9,702 bases of DNA from Neisseriaceae bacterium (lineage in GTDB: Bacteria > Pseudomonadota > Gammaproteobacteria > Burkholderiales > UBA11063): NCBI GenBank assembly GCA_947441745.1, contig CANEUJ010000057.1, forward strand, positions 1 through 9,702, read 5' to 3'. This document shows positions 1-6,675 of the stretch, one piece after another. The notes below the pieces were generated by a model, which was not told the origin of the DNA, ran no database searches, and saw only the letters and a program-made list of their open reading frames with translations. The first letter of the stretch is position 1. Each line of letters begins with the position of its first letter. A program made the translations under genes and the position numbers.

Positions 1-176
1 CCATGCCCTTGCTCTAAATATGTAATTAGAGCATGGATTCCAAATTCGTGACGAGACAGCAACTATATATGTCATCCCATCGTAGGATGGGATCCATGCC
101 CTTGCTCTAAATATGTAATTAGAGCATGGATTCCAAACTCATGACGAGACAGCAATAGGTTTGTATTTGGAATGAC
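1..176 (+). repeat. Tandem palindromic repeat array, 93-bp period (left array)
   Basis: The block beginning CCATGCCCTTGCTCTA at position 1 recurs at 94, giving a 93-bp period. The first 60 bases of the two copies differ at only two positions. The array is cut by the left window edge. It ends near 176 in TTTGGAATGAC, after the second copy diverges at about 153. Each unit holds two inverted repeats. One is a 7-bp perfect stem, TCCCATC / GATGGGA, around GTAG (75-92). The other is a GCTCTAA / TTAGAGC stem flanked by CCAT and ATGG, with a CCCTT-type bulge (for example 94-128). It is non-coding. It resembles REP/MITE-like intergenic palindromes, but I cannot assign it to a named family. Related copies lie at 2542-2681 and, inverted, at 8101-8213. 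Confidence 0.85.
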
Positions 177-221
177 ATAATGGTGTTATCTAATATCATT
201 TTAGATTTAATTGTTTATTTA

Positions 222-230
222 TGATAAAAT
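222..230 (+). promoter_or_regulatory. Candidate extended -10 promoter for the lipoprotein / M61 pair
   Basis: TGATAAAAT at 222-230 fits an extended -10 box (TGn followed by a TATAAT-like hexamer). It would start transcription near 237 and leave a leader of about 22 nt that includes the GAGGTG ribosome site. The -35 region (around 202-207, TAGATT) is weak. A better TATAAT hexamer at 237-242 would start inside the ribosome site, so I favour the upstream box. The region is very AT-rich, so chance matches are likely. Confidence 0.35.
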
Positions 231-248
231 ATATATTATAATTTTTTT

Positions 249-254
249 GAGGTG
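249..254 (+). promoter_or_regulatory. Shine-Dalgarno site fixing the lipoprotein start
   Basis: GAGGTG lies four bases before the ATG at 259. The frame is also open upstream to a TTG at 211, but no ribosome site precedes that codon. A start at 259 also places a hydrophobic lipoprotein signal peptide exactly at the N-terminus. I therefore take 259 as the start. Confidence 0.75.
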
Positions 255-258
255 TATT

Positions 259-792
259 ATGTTACGTTTTATTTTTGTTACCATATTAGCTCTATTTTTA
301 TTTGCCTGTTCTGGTATGGACATAAACCAATATAAAAATGAAACACCAAAACTTGATTTACAGTCTTACCTTAACGGTAAGATTAAAGGCTATGGCATTG
401 TTCAAGATCGAAGCCATAATGTCACCAAGCGTTTTGATTTTAGTGGTAATGCCAGTTGGAGTGGAAGTGTTGGTACATTTAATGAGAAGATTGTCTATAC
501 TGATGGTAAAGTTGATAAGCGTATTTGGAAATTCACTAAGATTAATGATGGTTATTATGAAGCTACTACTCCTGATGTAATTGGTAAAGCTACAATTAAG
601 ATTGCAGGAAATGCAATGAATTGGAAATATACCATGAATGTAAAAGTTGATGATGATACTACTTATAAGATAGACTTCGATGATTGGATGTTCTTAATGA
701 ATGATGGAAAACTAGTTAATCGTAACTATTTTCATAAATATGGTCTTGATGTAGGTGAACTAACATTATTTATGGAAAAGCAAAGTAAATAA
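259..792 (+). CDS. DUF3833-family lipoprotein, probably outer membrane
   Basis: The product is a 177-residue protein of unknown molecular function. Residues 1-17 form a lipoprotein signal: basic residue R3, a hydrophobic stretch, then the lipobox LFAC with the acylated cysteine at C17. Ser follows the cysteine rather than Asp, so by the +2 rule it should be sorted to the outer membrane. The mature part looks like the DUF3833 family. It has an early P-x-L-D-L segment, a GYGIVQDRS stretch, a central YTDGK...R-x-W-K segment and a C-terminal DDWMFLMNDGKLVNRN block followed by KYGLDVGELTLFM. I recognised the family from these motifs, not from a search. Its stop codon overlaps the M61 peptidase start by one base (TAATG), so the two are probably translationally coupled. 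Length is normal for the family and nothing appears broken. Confidence 0.85.
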   Translation: MLRFIFVTILALFLFACSGMDINQYKNETPKLDLQSYLNGKIKGYGIVQDRSHNVTKRFDFSGNASWSGSVGTFNEKIVYTDGKVDKRIWKFTKINDGYYEATTPDVIGKATIKIAGNAMNWKYTMNVKVDDDTTYKIDFDDWMFLMNDGKLVNRNYFHKYGLDVGELTLFMEKQSK

Positions 793-2549
793 TGATTAAA
801 TATACTATTATTCCAAATATTAATTCACATATTTATAATGTGAAATTAAGCTTTGTTGCAAGCTCTGAATCTCATGTTTTAAAATTGCCAGTATGGATTC
901 CTGGTAGCTATATGGTTCGAGAATTTAGTAAGAATATAGTTAGTATTAATACAGTACAAGTATCCCATAAATTAGTGCAGCTTGATAAAAACACTTGGGA
1001 AGTTTCGAATCTAATGCTAGATATGGAAGTAAATATTATTTATAATGTCTATGCATATGAATTTGGTATACGTACTGCATTTCTTGATTTTACGCGTGGA
1101 TATTTTAACAATACTAGCTTATGCTTATATGTTGATGGTAAAGAAAATTTACAACACTCTATTACTATTAATGAACTTCCACAAAATTGGCAAATAGCAA
1201 CAGCTCTTGATAAAGTCTCAGATAGTCAATATAGTGCTGATAATTACGATATGCTGATTGATTGCCCAGTTGAGCTTGGGGAGTTTAAACGCCTTGAATT
1301 TATTATCAAAGATGTGCCTATTTATTTCATACTGAGTGGTACGATAATTAAAAACTTTGATGAGAGGCGTTTTTTATCTGATGTGAATGCAATATGCCAA
1401 ACCGAGATTGACTTGTTTGGTGGTATTCCACCATTCAAAAATTATACCTTTATTCTCTATCTTGGTGGGGAAGTTTATACTGGTTTGGAGCATCGAAATT
1501 CCACTTTATTAATGGCACCATATTATTCATTACCAATTAGTGGTCAAACAGATATTGGGGATGATTATCTTAAAATCTTAGGGCTAATAAGCCATGAATT
1601 TTTTCATACATGGAATATCAAACGAATTAAGCCTCAAGTCTTTAACCCATATGTATTAGATAAAGAAAATTATACCAAACTACTTTGGTGGTTTGAGGGT
1701 GTAACCTCATACTATGATGATTTGATCTTAAGGAAAAGTGGTCTTATAGATGATAAGCGTTATTTGAAATTAATTATTGATAATATCAATAATGTATATA
1801 AATATAATGGTAATAAAATACAAACTCTGACTAGTAGTAGTATGACAGCATGGACTAAGTATTATCGCCAAGATGAGAATAGCCCAAACGCAATAGTTAG
1901 TTACTATGTCAAAGGTGCATTAGTTGGTATGTGTCTTGATTTAATAATTCGTGATAAAACAAAATCAAAATCGCTTGATGATGTGATTTTAGGACTTTAC
2001 ATTAAATGGCAACATGATGGTTTGGGTATTTTAGAAGATCAGTTATCTGAATTAATTAACCAATATACTGGACTAGATTTGAGTGCTGAAATTCATCAAT
2101 TTGTTGATACTTGTGAAGAATTGCCATTTAATGATTTGCTTAGCAAGTTTGGGGTAAATGTTCAAACGATCAATAATCAAAGAAATAGTGATAATGGAAC
2201 AGTTATTGAAGATACTAGAGAATTACCTCTGACAAAGAAATTTGATCTTGGGTGTAAATTAGTAAAAGATGCTTTTGGTTATAGAGTTACCAATGTATAT
2301 AATAATACCTTAGCGTGGAATATAGGGCTTGCTACTAATGATATTATAATAGCTATTGATAATATCAAATTAAGTGATTTTGATAAGCAGATTGCCTTAT
2401 ATGCTCTAGGAAGTGAAATTAGTTTAACCTTGTTTCGACAAGAAAGGCTAATTAGTGTAAACTTTAAACTAGTAGAACCTAGTTTAGATATTAGATTTTT
2501 ACAGATAATAGATAAAGATAAACTATCGAACTGGCTAAAATCTATATAG
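792..2549 (+). CDS. M61-family metallopeptidase with C-terminal PDZ domain
   Basis: The product is a 585-residue zinc aminopeptidase-like protein of MEROPS family M61 (glycyl aminopeptidase type). An N-terminal beta-rich domain (about 1-170) includes the conserved PVWIPGSYMVREF segment (33-45). The catalytic domain carries GLEHRNS (231-237), the zinc site HEFFH (268-272) followed by TWNIKRIKP, and WFEG (300-303). E302 is the expected third zinc ligand, with YYDDL just after. A PDZ-like domain fills roughly residues 480-570. I see no signal peptide or membrane segment, so it is probably cytoplasmic. The ATG shares its A with the upstream lipoprotein's TAA stop, and GGAAAAG upstream is a modest ribosome site. 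The last two codons (ATA TAG) lie inside the downstream repeat element, so the natural C-terminus may have been replaced. The physiological substrate is unknown. Confidence 0.92.
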   Translation: MIKYTIIPNINSHIYNVKLSFVASSESHVLKLPVWIPGSYMVREFSKNIVSINTVQVSHKLVQLDKNTWEVSNLMLDMEVNIIYNVYAYEFGIRTAFLDFTRGYFNNTSLCLYVDGKENLQHSITINELPQNWQIATALDKVSDSQYSADNYDMLIDCPVELGEFKRLEFIIKDVPIYFILSGTIIKNFDERRFLSDVNAICQTEIDLFGGIPPFKNYTFILYLGGEVYTGLEHRNSTLLMAPYYSLPISGQTDIGDDYLKILGLISHEFFHTWNIKRIKPQVFNPYVLDKENYTKLLWWFEGVTSYYDDLILRKSGLIDDKRYLKLIIDNINNVYKYNGNKIQTLTSSSMTAWTKYYRQDENSPNAIVSYYVKGALVGMCLDLIIRDKTKSKSLDDVILGLYIKWQHDGLGILEDQLSELINQYTGLDLSAEIHQFVDTCEELPFNDLLSKFGVNVQTINNQRNSDNGTVIEDTRELPLTKKFDLGCKLVKDAFGYRVTNVYNNTLAWNIGLATNDIIIAIDNIKLSDFDKQIALYALGSEISLTLFRQERLISVNFKLVEPSLDIRFLQIIDKDKLSNWLKSI

Positions 2550-2681
2550 GTTATCCCATCATAGGATGGGATCCATGCCCTTGCCCTAAATACATAATTA
2601 GAGCATGGATTCCAAACTCATGACGAGACAGCGACTATATAGGTCATCCCAGCGGAGGCTGGGATCCATGCCCTTGCTCTA
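2542..2681 (+). repeat. Tandem palindromic repeat array, 93-bp period (middle array)
   Basis: This holds one and a half copies of the same 93-bp unit. CTATATAGG at 2542-2550 recurs at 2635-2643, and CCATGCCCTTG at 2573 recurs at 2666. The 60 bases from 2573 differ from the left array at three positions only. Two hairpins are present. One is TCCCATC-ATAG-GATGGGA (2554-2571). The other is TCCCAGC-GGAG-GCTGGGA (2647-2664), in which a T-A pair has become G-C. The block reads module A (hairpin to CTTGCTCT), module B (AAATA... to the CTATATAG region), then module A again. It begins inside the M61 gene, covering its stop codon, and ends in a TATAAT box upstream of dipZ. It fills most of the 180-bp gap. 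Confidence 0.88.
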
Positions 2682-2685
2682 TAAT
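2680..2685 (+). promoter_or_regulatory. Candidate -10 box for dipZ-folC at the repeat end
   Basis: TATAAT at 2680-2685 matches the sigma-70 -10 consensus exactly. It sits where the repeat ends (CTTGCTC then TATAAT). Initiation near 2692 would give a leader of about 38 nt that keeps the AGAGGAG ribosome site. The hexamer 17 bases upstream (GGCTGG, 2657-2662) is not a good -35, so strength is uncertain. The same layout recurs upstream of ygfZ. Confidence 0.35.
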
Positions 2686-2715
2686 TGCAATGGCATAGAC
2701 AATATTTTAAAATTT

Positions 2716-2723
2716 AGAGGAGA
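2716..2723 (+). promoter_or_regulatory. Strong Shine-Dalgarno fixing a GTG start for dipZ
   Basis: AGAGGAGA is the best ribosome site in the window and lies six to seven bases before GTG at 2730. No ATG in frame lies close by. The GTG start gives MHPIEIGL just ahead of the first membrane segment, as expected for the CcdA-like domain. Confidence 0.8.
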
Positions 2724-2729
2724 ATAATT

Positions 2730-4391
2730 GTGCATCCAATTGAAATAGGTTTGTCATTTCTTGAGGGGTTAGCATTAATTGCATCCCCGTGTATTTTGCC
2801 AGTTTTACCATTAATTCTATCAACTTCAGTTGAGGGTGGGCGTCGAAGACCTTTTGGAATAATTAGTGGGTTTGTAATAGCGTTTAGCTTATTTGCTTTA
2901 TTATCCCGTCAGTTAGTTTCAATTTTGCATATTAATCTTGATTATATTAAATATGGGTCATTAGTTCTTTTGGCTCTTTTTGGTATAATGTTATTATCTG
3001 AAAAACTTCAAGAAAAATTTGGAAATCTTACTCAAAATGTTGCAAGCACAGGTACAACTCTATCAGCCAATGCCAAGGATGGGTTTTTTAGCGGGGTGCT
3101 TATTGGTGTTCTAATTGGATTAGTATGGACTCCGTGTGCAGGGCCTATACTTGCGGTAGCTTTGGTACAGATAATTCGTGAACAAAATAATTTTAGTGCT
3201 ATATGCTTAATTCTTGCTTTTGCAATTGGTGCAGGTATTCCAATGTTGATAATTTCACTAACTGGTAGACGCATAATAGCAAAAATTTCATTTTTAAGTA
3301 TAAATGCTGGTTTGGTGCGTAAAATATTAGGTATTTTGGTGCTTGGAGCTGTAATTTTTATCGCATCAGGCTTTAACCTTCAAAATATTTTTTCTACACC
3401 TCCAGCACAAAATAATAGCTCTATAACAACCAATGGTAGTGGTAAATTAGAAAATGCACTATCTAATCCATATTCCATGCCAGAATTTGCTGTTTCTAAT
3501 GTATGGCTTAATACGCCTAATAATAAAGCCCTTACTCCTAAACTACTAAAAGGTAAGGTGGTATTAGTTGATTTTTGGACATATTCGTGTATCAATTGTA
3601 TTCGTACTCAGCCATATTTGAATGATTGGTATAATAAATATCATGATAATGGTCTAGTTATTATAGGTATTCATGCCCCAGAGTTTGAGTTTGAAAAAAA
3701 CAAAGATAATGTGGTTAAAGCGATATCTAGAGATGGAATCAAATATCCAGTTGCATTAGACAATAACCTAGATACTTGGACTAATTATAACAATAAATAT
3801 TGGCCAGCACATTACTTAGTTGATAAAGAAGGTAATATAGTCTATACTAGTTTTGGGGAGGGGCGGTATCAAGAAACTGAAAATAATATTCGTGTCCTTC
3901 TTGGCTTAGATAAAGATGGTGGTAATGCTACTAATACTATTGCTAATTATAATTTGAATCAAACTCCAGAGACTTATTTGGGTTTTGATAGGGCTGATAG
4001 TTTTGAAGGAGATTTTAAGCAAGATTTGGTGCAGGATTATATTCTTTCAAATAATATACCTTTAAACAAATGGAGTATATCTGGTAAATGGCTAGTTGAA
4101 AATCAAAAGATTACTACTAAAGGTAATAGTAGTCATTTGCTTATAAACTTTAATGCTAAACATGTTTATTTAGTTCTTGGAAATCCGAGTAATACTCCTA
4201 TTATCATAAACCTAAAACTTAATGGACAGGATATTGGTAAGGATGCAGGGGTTGATGCACCAAATGGAATTGTTACTGTTACTGATCATAGATTATATGA
4301 GCTTATCAATCAAGATACTGCAAAAGATAGTCTACTTGAATTAGATATTGGAAGCTCTAATTTAGAAGCATATGCATTTACCTTTGGATAA
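2730..4391 (+). CDS. dipZ: DipZ-type thiol:disulfide protein (CcdA membrane domain plus thioredoxin-like domain)
   Basis: This is a 553-residue fusion that takes electrons from the cytoplasm across the inner membrane to a periplasmic thioredoxin-like domain. Residues 1 to about 215 are the CcdA-like part, with several hydrophobic segments. Its two redox cysteines sit in the family contexts ASPCILPVLP (C21) and VWTPCAGP (C136). A linker rich in Asn, Ser and Pro (about 222-250) leads to a TlpA/thioredoxin-like domain. That domain has VDFWTYSCINC with the active CxxC at 287-290, HAPEFEFE (315-322) and YWPAHYLVD (358-365) with the cis-proline. The C-terminal part (about 410-553) begins with TPETYLG and is the beta-rich extension typical of DipZ. 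The family resemblance is close throughout and length is normal. The stop lies five bases before the folC ATG, so the two are probably cotranscribed. Which periplasmic proteins it reduces cannot be told from here. Confidence 0.93.
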   Translation: MHPIEIGLSFLEGLALIASPCILPVLPLILSTSVEGGRRRPFGIISGFVIAFSLFALLSRQLVSILHINLDYIKYGSLVLLALFGIMLLSEKLQEKFGNLTQNVASTGTTLSANAKDGFFSGVLIGVLIGLVWTPCAGPILAVALVQIIREQNNFSAICLILAFAIGAGIPMLIISLTGRRIIAKISFLSINAGLVRKILGILVLGAVIFIASGFNLQNIFSTPPAQNNSSITTNGSGKLENALSNPYSMPEFAVSNVWLNTPNNKALTPKLLKGKVVLVDFWTYSCINCIRTQPYLNDWYNKYHDNGLVIIGIHAPEFEFEKNKDNVVKAISRDGIKYPVALDNNLDTWTNYNNKYWPAHYLVDKEGNIVYTSFGEGRYQETENNIRVLLGLDKDGGNATNTIANYNLNQTPETYLGFDRADSFEGDFKQDLVQDYILSNNIPLNKWSISGKWLVENQKITTKGNSSHLLINFNAKHVYLVLGNPSNTPIIINLKLNGQDIGKDAGVDAPNGIVTVTDHRLYELINQDTAKDSLLELDIGSSNLEAYAFTFG

Positions 4392-4396
4392 TAAAT

Positions 4397-5605
4397 ATGC
4401 TAAACGCTAAACTCATTAATGATCTTATAAACCCAGGTAATACTAAAATTATTCCTGGGTTGGAGCGTATGCATAAAATTCTTAACATTTTAGGTAATCC
4501 ACAGCATAAATACCAAGTAATTCATATTACTGGTACTAATGGTAAAGGCTCAACAGCAGCTTTTTTGGAGTCAGCGCTTGTAAGGTGTGGATATACAGTT
4601 GGTAAATTTACAAGCCCTCATATCAGTAAAATAAATGAATGTATCACTATCAATCATAAAAAAATTAGTGATAAAAACTTGGAGTCTTGTTATTTCAAAA
4701 TCAAAGAGCTATTAACAGTCCATAATATTGAATTATCACCATTTGAATTCTTAACTACAATAATGTTTGAGTACTTTGCTCGTGAGGAGATAGATTGGCT
4801 TATTCTTGAAGTCGGAATGGGGGGGATAAACGATGCAACAAATGTGGTAAATTCAAAGTATTCGATTATAACTAATGTTGAATTAGAACATTGTAATTGG
4901 CTTGGAAATACTATATCTGAGATAGCTATTGAAAAATCTGGAATTATTAAATCAGGGTTGGCTATATTTGCTGATCATAAAGTAGAAATAGTTGAGATAA
5001 TCTCAAATAAAACCACAAATTATATCAATGTGTTAAGCCAGTATGAGTTTAGCATTGATTTAGACTTAAAAAACTTTAGAACCCTTCTTACTGTTGATGA
5101 TGAGTTATATAGTCTTAGTTTATTTGGTAGATTTCAAGCATATAATTTTTTATGTGCTTATGCTGTATTTAAAGATATGGGGATAGCTGACAAGCATATT
5201 AAATATGCCGCCGAAAATACTATTTGGCCATATCGCTTGATGGTGTTAGAAAAAGATCCACTGGTGATTGTTGATGCTACACACAACTCTGCTGGTGCTA
5301 AGAGTTTATATGATTCGCTACTAGGAATTTATAATCCTAATGATGTAGTTGTTGTAACGTCAATACTCCGTGATAAAGATATAAAAGCAATGCTTAAGTA
5401 TTTTAGTAAATTGGCTACTAGTGTAATATATACAAGTATTGATAATAACCCCCGTGGTATGCAGGCTTCTGAGATAGCTAATATTGGAGCAGGTATTTTT
5501 TTTAATGAACTATGTATTGATAAACCAATACATGCTATAGCTAAAGCCAAACAAATTGGTAAAAAAGTAATTATAGTTACAGGGTCACTATATTTACTTG
5601 CTTAA
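4397..5605 (+). CDS. folC: Folylpolyglutamate synthase / dihydrofolate synthase
   Basis: This 402-residue cytoplasmic Mur-ligase-like enzyme adds glutamate to dihydropteroate and/or folates using ATP. Visible motifs are GLERM (21-25), the P-loop TGTNGKGS (45-52), TSPH (72-75), EVGMGGINDATN (138-149), EHCNWLG (164-170), IAIEKSGIIK (176-185), the C-domain DATHN (293-297), LRDKDI and PRGMQASEI. The magnesium-ligand positions E138 and H165 are kept. Several usually constant residues differ. The E-R-I after TSPH reads E-C-I, GGRLDATN reads GGINDATN, the LDH before the tryptophan reads LEH, and PGR reads PYR. Fold and identity are clear, but the balance of the two activities is not. It starts five bases after dipZ, with only a weak GGA ribosome site, which suggests coupling. 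Length is slightly below that of E. coli FolC, with no sign of truncation. Confidence 0.92.
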   Translation: MLNAKLINDLINPGNTKIIPGLERMHKILNILGNPQHKYQVIHITGTNGKGSTAAFLESALVRCGYTVGKFTSPHISKINECITINHKKISDKNLESCYFKIKELLTVHNIELSPFEFLTTIMFEYFAREEIDWLILEVGMGGINDATNVVNSKYSIITNVELEHCNWLGNTISEIAIEKSGIIKSGLAIFADHKVEIVEIISNKTTNYINVLSQYEFSIDLDLKNFRTLLTVDDELYSLSLFGRFQAYNFLCAYAVFKDMGIADKHIKYAAENTIWPYRLMVLEKDPLVIVDATHNSAGAKSLYDSLLGIYNPNDVVVVTSILRDKDIKAMLKYFSKLATSVIYTSIDNNPRGMQASEIANIGAGIFFNELCIDKPIHAIAKAKQIGKKVIIVTGSLYLLA

Positions 5606-5642
5606 TGATGTGTATTTTCATAAGCTATTAAAACATCATTAA
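5602..5642. terminator. Inverted repeat between convergent folC and tsaC, possible bidirectional terminator
   Basis: TTAATGATGT (5602-5611) and ACATCATTAA (5633-5642) form a perfect 10-bp stem that includes the folC TAA stop. The 53-bp gap separates two convergent genes, where a shared terminator is expected. The loop is long (21 nt), the stem is AT-rich and no clear T-run follows, so it is not a textbook Rho-independent terminator. Confidence 0.4.
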
Positions 5643-5658
5643 TCTTAAATACCAAATG

Positions 5659-6630
5659 TCAAGAACCGACAGATCTTTTTAGTCGATCTATGATTGCCGA
5701 GTATTTGCTTTCATTTGGTGGGAATTCTATGGCAATTATTTCAGAAAAGGAGTTATCTCCTAGGCGTAATGCATGATATAAATCTTTGGCAAATTCATAT
5801 GGATTAGAGCTTATTTGGTAGCTTAATTCTTTATCAAGTAATACAAAATCAGAATAGTGAATGATATAAATATTATTATACTTATCAAGTAAGGCGTCTA
5901 ATTCTTCTTTTGAGTTAAAGCGAATTAGTTTTTTTTGGGGGGAGTAGTGTTTTTTATGGCTACCAGGAGCGATGGTATTATTGTTATCTATTACGGGTTT
6001 ATCATTATATTTATTGTCTAAGGCTTTATTTAGATCTTCTTCAGAGATTATCCCAGGTCTTAATACCTTATAATAATCAAGAGATGTAGCATCAATGATA
6101 GTTGATTCAATACCAATATTACATATTCCGCCATCAATAACATCAACTGCATTATTAAATTCTGCAATAACATGCTCTGGACGAGTTGGGCTAATACTCA
6201 TAAATTTATTTGCAGATGGTGCCGCTAATGGATGGCCTACGGCTTTTATTAGCTCTAGGGTCAATTCATGATTTGGCATTCTAATAGCAACTGTATCTTG
6301 ACCGCCTGTTACTAGATGGCTTACTTTATCAGACTTGGCGAGAATAAAAGTTAGAGAGCCTGGCCAAAATTTTTTGGCTAGAATTTCTACATATTTAGGT
6401 ATTTGTGTAGCGTATATATATATATCTTCAATACTTGCAATATGTATAATTAAAGGGTGGTTGGTCGGCCTGTTTTTTAATTGATAGATTTTTTTAATTG
6501 CATTATCTATTGCAATATTACCACCCAAACCATAAACTGTCTCTGTTGGAATGGCAACGAGTTCACCAGCACAGAGTTTTGACCGTGCTTTTTCTATAAT
6601 TTCATTTGTATTGCCAGTTAATATAGTCAT
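5659..6630 (-). CDS. tsaC: Threonylcarbamoyl-AMP synthase, long Sua5-type
   Basis: The enzyme makes L-threonylcarbamoyladenylate from threonine, bicarbonate and ATP, the first step of t6A37 tRNA modification. This is the long form (323 residues): a YrdC/TsaC domain followed by a Sua5 C-terminal domain. The YrdC domain shows IPTETVYGLGGN (27-38), KNRPTNHPLI (52-61), WPGSLTFIL (89-97), APSAN (137-141), ESTIID (175-180) and LRPG (190-193). The linker motif PGSHKKHYSP (222-231) and the C-terminal FPPNESKYSAIIDRLKRS segment are characteristic of Sua5 proteins. E. coli TsaC is the short form, so the extra domain is informative about lineage. It follows tdk after a 45-bp gap, with a weak GGAAAA ribosome site, and is probably last in the ygfZ-tdk-tsaC transcription unit. 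It converges on folC. Confidence 0.93.
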   Translation of the reverse strand: MTILTGNTNEIIEKARSKLCAGELVAIPTETVYGLGGNIAIDNAIKKIYQLKNRPTNHPLIIHIASIEDIYIYATQIPKYVEILAKKFWPGSLTFILAKSDKVSHLVTGGQDTVAIRMPNHELTLELIKAVGHPLAAPSANKFMSISPTRPEHVIAEFNNAVDVIDGGICNIGIESTIIDATSLDYYKVLRPGIISEEDLNKALDNKYNDKPVIDNNNTIAPGSHKKHYSPQKKLIRFNSKEELDALLDKYNNIYIIHYSDFVLLDKELSYQISSNPYEFAKDLYHALRLGDNSFSEIIAIEFPPNESKYSAIIDRLKRSVGS

Positions 6631-6675
6631 ATAAAAAGTTTTCCGATAAATTAATGTGCATTTATTTTCTGTTAT

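Noticed and set aside
1..176. CRISPR-like array because of the regular period
   Set aside because: The whole 93-bp period is repeated, including what would be spacers. Only one to two units occur at each site and no cas gene is present.
71..176. A discrete MITE bounded by GTCATCCCA and TTGGAATGAC terminal inverted repeats
   Set aside because: The ends match with one mismatch, but the flanks (ATAT on the left, ATAA on the right) give no clean target duplication. The tandem structure also extends left past this boundary.
211..258. Longer lipoprotein starting at TTG 211
   Set aside because: There is no ribosome site before 211. The extra 16 residues would bury the lipoprotein signal peptide, while GAGGTG precedes the ATG at 259.
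338..580. Open frame inside the lipoprotein gene on the same strand
   Set aside because: It is an alternate-frame shadow with no recognisable domain or ribosome site. The lipoprotein frame has clear family motifs.
2554..2664. Repeat hairpins as Rho-independent terminators for the M61 gene
   Set aside because: The stems are only seven base pairs and no T-run follows either arm. Termination there cannot be supported.
2685..2713. TTGCAA-N17-TAAAAT as the dipZ promoter
   Set aside because: The spacing is ideal, but transcription would start near 2720, inside the AGAGGAG ribosome site, leaving almost no leader.
3032..3595. Two minus-strand open stretches within dipZ
   Set aside because: Both lie opposite strongly conserved DipZ sequence and show no domain of their own.
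5329..5550. Minus-strand open stretch within folC
   Set aside because: It is antisense to the conserved C-terminal FolC domain and has no supporting signals.
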